In this document: positions 23,258 to 32,203 of the stretch, piece by piece
Position numbering within the stretch: the stretch's first letter is position 1
Layout of the letters: each line of letters opens with the position of its first letter
Assembly: GCA_016490735.1 (NCBI GenBank)
Contig: JAEMWC010000372.1
Location: 671,001 to 735,000 of the forward strand
DNA length: 64,000 nt
From: Pachyseris speciosa
Taxonomy: Eukaryota > Cnidaria > Anthozoa > Scleractinia > Pachyseridae
Direction of reading: 5' to 3'
Translations under genes and position numbers: made by a program
Notes under the pieces: generated by a model
Seen by the model: the letters and a program-made list of their open reading frames with translations, nothing else
Databases searched by the model: none
What the model was told of the DNA's origin: nothing

Positions 23258-24150
23258 TCACCTTGAAAATTTAATAAGTTCGGCTGGGACTTTACTGGCG
23301 AAGGCGAAAGTAGCACCGCCACGACGGAAACTGAGCGGTGAATAATGGCTCGAATCCAACCCTAGAGCCGTGATGACTTTGGCTAAGAACTTAGAAAAAT
23401 GACTATAAGTGAGAGGATGCGTAGGTGACGTGGGGGTGGACCTAACTGAAAAAAGCGGATCCGCAGGGCTAACAGCGTTAATACGCAAATGATTGCGAAG
23501 GGCGGAAACGGGACAAAGGGGTGAGTGTGGAATAAGGGGTAGAGGAATTGATAAAGCGCGCTGAAAGAACTGGATGGTCTTAGTTGCACGGATATTGAGC
23601 CAAGCACCGGTGGAAGAAACCGTATACAACGAGGGACCTTGGGTGAAAGAACGGAGCCATTGTCAACAACTAAATTAGACTTCCACAGGAAAGAGAAAAA
23701 AGCGACCAAAAACAAGGCCCACATGGCTGAGTGAAGAGAATTGTTGCGATCAAAAAGGGGAGCCATACGAAAAAGTAAACTTGGCGTAATGGGATGTTTG
23801 CGAGCTGAAGGTGTGCCGAGAAAACGCTTGCAGCCTCGTAGAGCGAGCTGAAATGAATATGAATTATCCCACCCGGGGGGAAAACCAAACAAGCGATGAA
23901 AATGTCGCACACTAGAAATATGATTCTGTATTGTACCAAACGACCGACCCGTGAGGGAAAGAAAGGAGATGTAGCGTAAAATAATATGCGCTTGTACTGG
24001 AAAAGGGCGAAAGCCCAGACTAGAGCAGAACTGACTGAAAAGTTTTAAATGTGACTGCATGTTCTTCTGCGTGGAAGTTGCGTGAGCTAAGCTGACAAGC
24101 TTGGTGGTAAATCCATCCAAGAGCTGAAGACCTTCAGGGCTTCCTAACAC
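23258..24150 (-). pseudogene. Tyrosine recombinase of the Ngaro-type element
   Basis: The N-terminal SAM-like/core-binding part lies in the frame 24,150-23,383 (QKNMQSHLKLFSQFCSSLGF, FGTIQNHISSVRHFHRLFGF). A frame change near 23,640 leads to the frame 23,629-23,258, which carries CPVSALRNHL and the catalytic H/R box LSFRRGGATFAFA. The enzyme inserts the circular cDNA. The frame ends at AELIKFSR, while another frame continues FQGDYT. The usual Gly-Asp-Trp..Tyr motif with the nucleophilic Tyr is not preserved. Confidence 0.88.
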
Positions 24151-24215
24151 ATAAAAGCAAACAAGGAACGATTACTTGTGAATAGATAGCCTAGGAAAAT
24201 AAAAATTTAACGGAA

Positions 24216-24869
24216 TCAATCTACTTGAAACTGAAAAAAGTCCTGGGAAGGTGTCTGGAAAGTGTACTTCCTGCCTAAATCATAGGCAGTAGCGTGAAAA
24301 ATCTCCTGATGAGATGGATCTGCGTGCCAGCGACTCAAAGCTTCGGCCAAAACATTATGTGCACCTGGAATATGCCGAGCTGTCAGTTCGAAGTCAAACA
24401 CAGAAGCCTTGAACCAAAATTGACGTAAGCAACGTTGCATGAGGCTATCCCGAGTAGACCCAGAATTTATGACAGTCACGGCGGCTTCATTGTCGCAAGA
24501 AATGATAAATTTCCGCCCGCGAAGAAGAGGAGACCAGAAGTTGACGGCCACAACGACGGCGTAGAGTTCTAAGCCAGTAATGTGCTCAGCAACACGCACA
24601 ATGTTTTCTGAAAACTCAAAGGTAAAGCATTCGTCAAGGCATGTAGCTTCAGCACCACGTAAGGACGTATCGGTGGCAAATGCAAGATCGGCAAAATTCC
24701 AGATTTCAGGCTTGATAATAGAGACGCCATTAAAATGGGAAGAAACTCTAGCCACCACATAATGTCTGATTTGATAGCTGGTGAAACCGGTCGCCTGGAA
24801 GAATGGGGTGGAAAGGCGCGTAAAGCACTCAATAGGCGAGACGTGAAGATACGGCCCGGTTTCACACAA
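24216..24869 (-). pseudogene. RNase H domain of the Ngaro-type element
   Basis: Encodes ATDTSLRGAEATCLDE (first Asp), GLELYAVVVAVNFW (Glu), ISCDNEAAVTVINSG (second Asp) and HIPGAHNVLAEALSR (final block), the DIRS/Ngaro RNase H order. It overlaps the RT frame (24,569-25,510) in a different frame, so a frameshift separates RT from RNase H. Confidence 0.85.
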
Positions 24870-25510
24870 GCGGTCACGAAAGAAAGTTTACCGAGGAGAG
24901 ATTGCAATTGTTTCCTAGTGTAAGAGGAACGTGAAGACCAATCCTCCAATTCGATTGCAAGTTCTTCAAGCCGCGTTTGAGGAACGGACAACGTAAAAGA
25001 GTCAGAATCCACCTCCACACCAAGACAAACCATGCGTGTGGATAGAGGACTGTCCTTCTCGGGGGAAGATTGTAAACCGAGTTCATCTAACATGGCTTTT
25101 AGGCTGGTAAAAGCAGTGTGCGCCCGTGCTGGAGAATCTGCGCCATAGAAATCGTCCAGGTAAACATCCGCAGTAAAACTGGACTGGGTGAAGGAATGAA
25201 CTACAGCCTTGGTCGTTCGCTGGCAAATTATAGCAGAGGTTTTTAATCCGAAAGGACAGCGAGTGTCAAAATAAAGCAGATTGTGATGGAGGGGGGTCAG
25301 ATCAGAATGTTTAAAGAAAGTTACCGCTTTGTCACAAATCTCCTGACAGCTCGTCCACTCCAGGCGACATAACTCGACTTGTTTGGCGATATAAGAATGA
25401 AAAGCGCGCACAATAGGCCACGAGTAGCTTGAAGCCTTTAGCATAAGCAATTCTAGATAATCTAGCATGGCGTTCTTCTTGGTGGATTCGTAAGGCTTAA
25501 CCATAGACAA
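24569..25510 (-). pseudogene. Partial gag-like and RT region of the Ngaro-type element
   Basis: Residues about 1-60 (ESTKKNAMLDYLELLMLKAS, YIAKQVELCRLEW) look like the gag-like/pre-RT part. From about residue 75 it is RT: RCPFGLKTSAIICQR, the catalytic TADVYLDDFYG box, then SPEKDSPLSTRMVCLGVEVD and the LQSLLGKLSFVTACVKPGR connection. The N-terminal fingers with the first catalytic Asp are absent, showing an internal deletion between the two parts. Confidence 0.88.
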
Positions 25511-25646
25511 GAAACCCGTAACGAAATCGGGTAAGTCTAACTTGTCATAATCTAGTGTCGAAGCATTACCTGGAGCAAACTCATGGGTCCAGTCGATGGT
25601 GCGCGTCTTCCTTGAATTTGGAGGGGTGGGCGTCGATAGCTCCGTG

Positions 25647-25973
25647 TCAAGATGCGAAGAACTGGGGCGTGGCGCAAGCGAAGAACCTCCAACTCGAGCG
25701 CGAGATCTCTTGAGAAAGATCCCGTGCGGAGAGGTCAGGCTGCTGTTGTTTAGAGGGTTTAGAGGGAGAAGAAGGATCCTTTGGAGCTTGTAGTGGCGCT
25801 TGTAGCGGAGATGTCGCCTCCGTGTAAGGAGAGTGATTGGTAAACAACTCTGCTGAATCGCCTGCGGGGAAACGCCAGTCGGACATCTGGCATTGAAGAT
25901 CTGGATAGTGGAAATCGGGATCCTTCTTAGTGGATTTGTGTTGACGGGTAGAACGTCGGACTGGTAGAGTCAT
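25647..25973 (-). pseudogene. N-terminal ORF1-like remnant of the Ngaro-type element
   Basis: A 108-codon frame beginning MTLPVRRSTRQHKSTKKDPD just inside repeat X, rich in Ser, Pro and Gln. Its position and basic N-terminus suggest the start of the gag-like ORF1, cut off by the deletion and frame changes. No domain recognised. Confidence 0.5.
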
Positions 25974-25997
25974 GATTAAAGAAGGCTGATGGTCGAT

Positions 25998-26126
25998 TTA
26001 CAAAATTGAGTTTGACCGCGGTAAGAACGAGCTAATGACTGACTAACGCGTGACAGCTGTGAGACTTATACCGCGGTTACGTCATTGCAACAATTACCCA
26101 TCCTCACAGAGGTGACGATGGACACG
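25998..26126 (-). repeat. Split direct repeat X, terminal copy
   Basis: The 5' terminus of the element on the minus strand; near-copy of 22,944-23,074. Confidence 0.9.
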
Positions 26127-27524
26127 ATTCTGTAGGAGCATTTTTGGCAGAACTGAACCAAAAACAGCAAAAATCCCAGTGACAGTGCTCCTTTAAGCTT
26201 AGCTTTCAACTGAGGTATTTACTATTACCGAGTATGAACAACAATCCAAAACGTGACAGTAAGCTTTTTTTACGCTGTGACACGCTACATAAAACAAGAC
26301 TTTTCGAAGCGACCTCTGGACCTCTAGAACTCTGAAAATATGCCAATATCACAACCCATGAGTCACTAAGCCAGTTCTTGTCCTTTGTCCTTTTCTCAAT
26401 CACTGAATATACTTTTGGATTGTGGTGCGAATCTTTCGCACCCAGTTAGGTTTGATTTGTGTCTGAAAAATCCAAGTGTGCCTGTAACTTCCGGTCAAAG
26501 ACATCGATGACAAATGCGAGTTTCCTTAAAGACCTCGATGAGCAACGCGAGTTTCCACAATTTTGACTCGAGATCGAAGGGACTTCGATGCGATTTTTCA
26601 ACAAATAAATTTAAATTTATCTAGAAAGCTATACGCACTTACCTTACGAATTCAGAATCTCAGAACCTTGAACTTCAGAACCTTCGTGTGTTTATTCGAC
26701 CCCCAGCGAATTTTCGGAAATCTTTTACTTACTTTTCGGCAATCCTTTGCGAGCCGTGTTCTCAAAAATCGAGATTCTTGGTTTTCACATGACGTCATAA
26801 GAAACTAAAATTCAAAATTAAACAAACTTTTGGATTTTTAGCTTCATCACGTAAAAGACGTTTTAGAAATGTATCTGCTTGCATGTTTTCAGCTCGGTAG
26901 CTTGTTTTGTTTTGAAAATAGAGCAATTTGAAGTTTAGATTTTATTACAGATAAACATGTCTGCTCACAAGCATGTCACGTACATGAAAACATCGATTCC
27001 CCGGGTGTTTTTTTTAGGTCTGAAAAGCCAACATGACAAGAGAAGCGTCTATGTGAATGTTTGCAAGGTCAAAACAGAGAAGAAAGCCTTTGAGATGGCA
27101 AAAGTAAATTCCAGATGTTTTCACTCGTTTCCGGCCGCCATATTTGTGCCCCTCAGAGGGACACTAACATGGCGTTTCTATACTAAACTCTATAATTTTA
27201 AGTGGTAAATTTTGCCGAATAACTCGAGTACGGGATACCGCACAGCCCTGAGACTTAAGCATGTTGTTTATTTATTACTATTCTACAATATCTCAATTTC
27301 TTGACTTTATCTATCGAATGGTTGATGATTTAATTTTTTTACTTGCGTGACTGAAAACCAAGAATACGCGGGGACTTCTAGGGTGCCTCCTCGGGTTTTG
27401 GCCGTCTGGTTCAAAACCCTGCGGGGGCAATTATAGAGCTGTATCAAAGTCCAAATCACTTTTCAAGTAACATGGTAAATTCCGCTCCAATAATTTTCGT
27501 CGAGTTGTTACAAAATCAACAATG
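26127..27524. other. No gene recognised; contains repeat copy 3
   Basis: GTGACAGTGCTCCTTTAA at about 26,180-26,196 is the inverted partner of 22,524. The remainder is AT-rich with no supportable coding region. Confidence 0.45.
26968..27117 (+). repeat. 155-bp dispersed repeat, copy 3 (diverged)
   Basis: Shares AGAGAAGCGTCTATGTGAAT, TGTTTGCAAG and AGAGAAGAAAGCCTTTGA with the copies at 281 and 621. A short frame here (MSAHKHVTYMKTSIPRV...) is therefore repeat sequence. Confidence 0.65.
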
Positions 27525-28040
27525 TAAGGGCCTGCTCACATGGCGGTGGGGGACCCCGGGTAGGTGAGGTACCCCACCTAGCCGTGGTCAAAAAAAGCTG
27601 GCTTTCACATGCAATCCCGGGCGCTCGGGTGAGGTTTAAAATGCTATCGCGTGGTCGCTAAGAACTGGAATACTTTAGATGAAGGAAGGCTGTGCCTCCC
27701 GAAATATTGGTTTAAATATATACATTATATATACATTCCTCGCCGTGTAACCAGCCTTGCTCGTTTTTACCGTTTCTTAGTCGCTAAGAACGTATATCAA
27801 CAAAGAATTCAGGGACAATTGCCCGGATGAACATCATCCCACCCCACCTCCAGCATTCACATGGAGAAAACTCACCCCAGCTAAGCGGGTTACCCGCCCT
27901 GGCTGACCGGGCAACCCGCCTCGGTGAGGTACCCCACTTCACATGTGAACGCGATCGGTTAATAAAGAGAGATTGTATGGAGAGACTGGTAACCCCACCG
28001 AGGCGGGGTACCTCACCTTCGTCCATGTGAACAGGTCTTA
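27525..28040. mobile_element. GC-rich MITE (TAAGGGCCTGCTCACATGG termini)
   Basis: TAAGGGCCTGCTCACATGG at 27,525 and the complement of TAAGACCTGTTCACATGGAC ending at 28,040 are inverted ends. GGTGAGGTACCCCACC-type motifs recur inside in both orientations. No target duplication is certain. Confidence 0.7.
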
Positions 28041-29200
28041 TCACTCAATTCTCGCTGTAAGGGTGAAAACAATGGAAAATCGCGGCTCGTAGTTACCCAG
28101 TAGATCACGTTCGCAACTGCGAGGATCATTCTTCATTCTTCATTTGATTTCATTTCCGCAATTCATATATGATTTATTTCATATTCATCATTCACAGATC
28201 ATGTTCTGTTGTCTCTATCAAGAAAACAACACTTTTATGCCTTTAACGCCAAGAAAAGGCAAATGCATGGATAGAGGGGGGATTAACCACTTCTAATAAA
28301 AATACCCAAGCGTACAAAACAAGTCCACATACCAAAAACCAACAAAACACATTGATGGCTTGGACTAGAGAAAGTCTACAAAGCACCGGTATTGTATTAT
28401 CAGGTACAGAATGCCCTCGCTTATGTTCCTGTATATTTTCTCACAATTCGCAGGCTCGTTTATGTGCTTTACCAACAACTAGGCCGAAAAAAAGTCGCAG
28501 TTTAGAAGTTTGCTGGTTTCGGTTTCCTGGTTTGTGCTCAAAGAAATTCTGCAAGCGTGGGCGAGCGCAGATTCTCGTACGTGGAAAGGTGCACGCACGC
28601 TCAACATCAGTATCTCAAGAGGGTGCTAATTGAGCATTGAGGTAAGATCTAATACCTCAGAATGAGACATTCTGCTCATTCGATCTGCTCATTGTTCGCT
28701 TTCAAAGCAGAGACTTTAGAAAAATAGTTTCTCGTTCCGCGTCCCTGTCTGTTTCTCTTCATAACAGATGCTAGCTGCTAACTATGAAACAAACGTGTTC
28801 AGTACCCATCATGGCTACCAAATAAATATACTACTACTAGAGACTAAACAGGGAGGTATAATTAATTTGATTCATATGTGTTGTCATTCCTTCTAGCTTG
28901 TTAAAGCAATTTCTTTTCGTTTCAAATTTCGCCTGTCCCTCCCTGGTTACAAAATATCCGTACTTCCCCTTTGAGGATGTTCTGTGTGCCCTTTTCTTCA
29001 GAATCTATGAAGCCGCAAGTGCAGCAACATGGCCACCATGTATATGGACTCTTCGGTTTCCCACCCCAGGAGTCCGCCATACGCCAATAATTTAGCTTTT
29101 GACAAAACTGTTTGTGGTTTCAGGTGCAATCAAACCGTTTCTATTAGACAGATACAAGACCATACAAAGTACCCACCCGAAGGTAGCAAAGGCTGGTCGA
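28041..29200. other. No gene recognised
   Basis: Small frames on the plus strand have no recognisable domain and no paired splice signals that I could support. Confidence 0.45.
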
Positions 29201-29275
29201 GTCGAGTGGGTCAAAAGGATGTTTTAACATCCTTTTGACCCACTCGACTTCTGTGTTTTTAAAAAAACACAGAAG
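29201..29275. repeat. Two adjacent perfect palindromes
   Basis: 29,201-29,223 and 29,226-29,248 are exact inverted copies (GTCGAGTGGGTCAAAAGGAT...) with a 2-nt spacer. Directly after, 29,248-29,260 and 29,263-29,275 (CTTCTGTGTTTTT / AAAAACACAGAAG) form a second perfect hairpin. Confidence 0.9.
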
Positions 29276-29482
29276 GAAAATAACACAAATTACAAAAATT
29301 AATTAAAAATAATTCAAGTACAGATTACAACTGGATCTTTTGACTAAGAACAAGAAAATAAGATAATTTACAGTAACATGATAGTCTACAATAACAGGAG
29401 CTAAAATTTAAAGGTGCTATTTTGGTTCCATAAATCCAGGTATCTGTTCTGCAATGCTCTACAAAATTCTGCGATGGACAAT

Positions 29483-29517
<35 letters not shown>

Positions 29518-30481
29518 CTTTATTGTGCTCTTGATAGAAAGGAGTAGAATTATTTAACGGAAATAATTGTGAAAACAAAAAGAGAGCACAGCCACTCAGA
29601 ATAGCAAAAGCTAAAGTGCTATTATTATTGCTACGGGGCAGATTTTGAATTCTACCGAACTAAGCTGTAGATGCAATTGACAGTTTATTTCTTCTGGTTT
29701 GTCTTTGTACGGCTCAGCTCGTAATGAGAACATCATAAGTGAAATGTGTCAGAGTACATATTTATGAAAGTAGGTGCACATGTCAACTAAGTTTGGTTGT
29801 GAGCATCCGTGGTTTATTCTTGTGCTTCAATGTACTTATAGAGCAGTTCTAGATAGCATTAATATGCAGAAAGTAGGTGTCTCCAGTTCATCAAAGGCCG
29901 GAAAACCAAAGTAATTGGCATTGAGATGAGTTTAGCTGTCCAAGCAAAATTGTACAAAAACGAAAATATCTTTAAGAGGAAATTCCGATACAAGAATCAG
30001 TCAAAACGCATTTTCTTTTAAAGTGTTAAGAAGAGTAAAATTTATCTGGTTCAACTGAAACTGAGAACAAAGAACTAAAACGGCCTGGGTGAATGAAACT
30101 AAATTTTAGTGAGACAAGCGAAACTGATTATTATGCGAATTCAGTTAGTGCGAAAGTGCAAGCGGTCGGGCGCCTTACTAAAAAACGAGGTTCGTCACAA
30201 TTGAAAACACCTTCTAAAGAAACAACTAGTTTTTCTAATAAACGAACTTATTTTCAGGCTTTAATGGTAACCTCTAAAAGTGTTTTTTCCCTTAATTAAG
30301 CCGCACCGAAAAATGCCAAATACGTAATTTTCGACATTTCTAAAATCTAAATTGCACAACCATTACATACTTTTTAACCCCACACCCGCCCCCCAAAAAT
30401 AGATCGAGTTAAGGTGCGCAAATATTGTCATCATCATTATCATTATCATTATCATCATCATCATCATCAAGTCATCCTTAC

Positions 30482-30521
<40 letters not shown>

Positions 30522-30583
30522 AGGTGGAAGCTGAGCCATTATCTTATTTTCTTCTTATGTCCTTGATTTATTTGTTGATATAA

Positions 30584-30619
<36 letters not shown>

Positions 30620-31360
30620 TATTGTTACAATTCTCTTGTTACTCTCTTTTCCAGAAAATTAGTGTTCCAGATTGAAACGACCTTTGGATTAAACAATTTC
30701 GTTCATAGGCTCTTATAACAAATTCTCCGACCACTTTGCTCACCAGGCGATTAATTTATAATGAACGCTTCCAAAGCAGAGGAAGCTTTTAAGTCTCTAT
30801 TCCATCTTCCTACAGGGGCCTATTTTTAGCCGGATAGTGGGTGGTATCACGATATTTAGGCGTTGGGTAACTTGATTCTTTCAAAGGAGAAGAACTTGTA
30901 ACCACAGTGACATGCTCACGCGTCGGGGAAAAGCCGTGAAATGGAAAATGGAAAGTGGAGTGAACAGTATTCTTAGTCACAAGAGCATCCTAAAATACAT
31001 CATATGAGATTACTGGTATTCACTTGGACGTTTTGCAAAGAGGTCGTTTATTCCTCCACAAATTAGCATGACGAGCCATGCCGTATTAATGAAGCCTTCC
31101 TATTTTAAAACTCCTTTTTCCTTGCACGTAGAAGGTTGACCAAACTCGAACTTCAAACTAAGCAAGAATTTGAGGAAAAATTACGCTGTCGATCGATCGA
31201 TTTACAGCATGAAACAGTGCAGCGAAATTGTTACAATCCTCTCGATTTAGCAAAAAAACTGTTTGAGAAACTATTCCTTCCGTTGCCTAAGGACAAATAA
31301 ACATTGTGCTGTTACGTCAAGAGAAATTTTGTGTTAAGTAAAATGACTCGTGACAGATGA
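29276..31360. other. Retroposon tail and microsatellites, no gene
   Basis: (AAC)n at about 29,485-29,515 adjoins AATCTTTATTGTGCTCTTGA, which on the minus strand is an AATAAA-type 3' end with a (TTG)n tail, so a reverse-strand LINE/SINE 3' end begins here. (ATC)n and (ATT)n tracts lie at about 30,428-30,520 and 30,586-30,620. Nothing else supportable. Confidence 0.55.
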
Positions 31361-31375
31361 TACAAGAGTATTATC

Positions 31376-31466
31376 CCGGCGTCAAACAAATACCGTTTCG
31401 CACAAAAAACCATCGTCGCTTCGCTCCTCGGTTTTTCGTGCATCAACAGTATTTGATTGACGCCGG
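31376..31466. repeat. Left terminal hairpin
   Basis: Outer stem 31,376-31,393 (CCGGCGTCAAACAAATAC) pairs with 31,449-31,466 with one mismatch. Inner stem 31,400-31,411 (GCACAAAAAACC) pairs with 31,430-31,441 with one mismatch. The loop is about 18 nt. Confidence 0.85.
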
Positions 31467-31498
31467 TATACCACTACGAACAACATTTGCCTTTTTCA

Positions 31499-31645
31499 AC
31501 CAACGCCTTGAGCACGGCAAGCCCCCACACCCATTCAACCTTTTCTTACCAACGCCTTGAGCACGGTAAGCCCCCCACACCCATTCAACCCTTTCCAACC
31601 AACGCCTTGAGCACGGCAAGCCCCCACACCCATTTAGGACAGCGC
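31499..31645. repeat. Three 47-bp tandem repeats in the left arm
   Basis: CAACGCCTTGAGCACGGCAA followed by GCCCCCACACCCATTCAACC occurs three times. The right arm has the mirrored set at about 38,985-39,120. Confidence 0.85.
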
Positions 31646-31679
31646 ATTTTTTTTTTCAGCTGCCAAATTTTCGGCAACC

Positions 31680-31950
31680 ATTTTTCCGCGCAACAAACCC
31701 CACCTCCCAAACACACAAGCGCAACAAACACCAACTCCAAACACACAAGCGCGACGAATACCACCTCCTCCAAACACACAGCGCAACGAATACCACTTCC
31801 TCCAAATACACAACCCAACGAATGCCTCCTCCTCCTCCAAACATGCACAGCGGTTCCAAACATTTTTTTTTACAGCGGTTCCAAACATGCCCAGCACGAC
31901 AAATACCACCTCCTCCCAACACAGCGCGACGAAACCACCTGCCTCCCCAA
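31680..31950. repeat. Short-period CA-rich repeats in the left arm
   Basis: Units like CCAAACACACAAGCGCGACG plus AATACCACCTCCT recur at about 30-40 bp spacing. Reading frames through this block on either strand are low-complexity artefacts. Confidence 0.7.
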
Positions 31951-31987
31951 ACACACAACAAATCCCCCAGTGCTACACGTTTTTTTC

Positions 31988-32203
31988 TCCCAGAGTATAC
32001 GATCGCCCAAAGGTGTCGAAATGTCTTCGCAAGAACAAAAGCGTCTTGGCAACACAACAACCGCCCCCAAACTTCCATCGTTGGTGTATTCAAAGCCACA
32101 GCAAAATGGAACAAAGAATGTGGCAAAAATTATCCCCAGAATATACGATCGCCCCATGGTGTCGAAATGTCTTCGCAAGAACAAAAGCGGCTTGGCGACA
32201 CAA
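31988..32203 (+). repeat. Duplicated start region (about 60 bp, twice)
   Basis: TATACGATCGCCC...GGTGTCGAAATGTCTTCGCAAGAACAAAAGCG occurs at about 31,995-32,050 and 32,139-32,195. The second copy supplies the ATG (32,167) of the plus-strand gene; the first ATG (32,021) lies in another frame. Confidence 0.8.

Larger units (their letters stand above)
22815..26126 (-). mobile_element. Ngaro-type tyrosine-recombinase retrotransposon, internally deleted
   Basis: Read on the minus strand the order is repeat X (26,126-25,998), coding region, repeat Y (23,181-23,074), X (23,074-22,944), Y (22,921-22,815). This is the A1-ORFs-B1-A2-B2 split direct repeat pattern of Ngaro-like elements, which integrate by tyrosine recombinase without target duplication. 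Coding remains include a gag-like start, RT with YLDD, RNase H and a tyrosine recombinase. The RT fingers and much of gag are missing, and the recombinase is frameshifted and lacks its catalytic Tyr, so the copy is dead. Confidence 0.88.

Noticed and set aside
31585..32126. Cys/Gly/Val-rich frames in the arm repeats
   Set aside because: Low-complexity readings of the CA-rich repeats on either strand.
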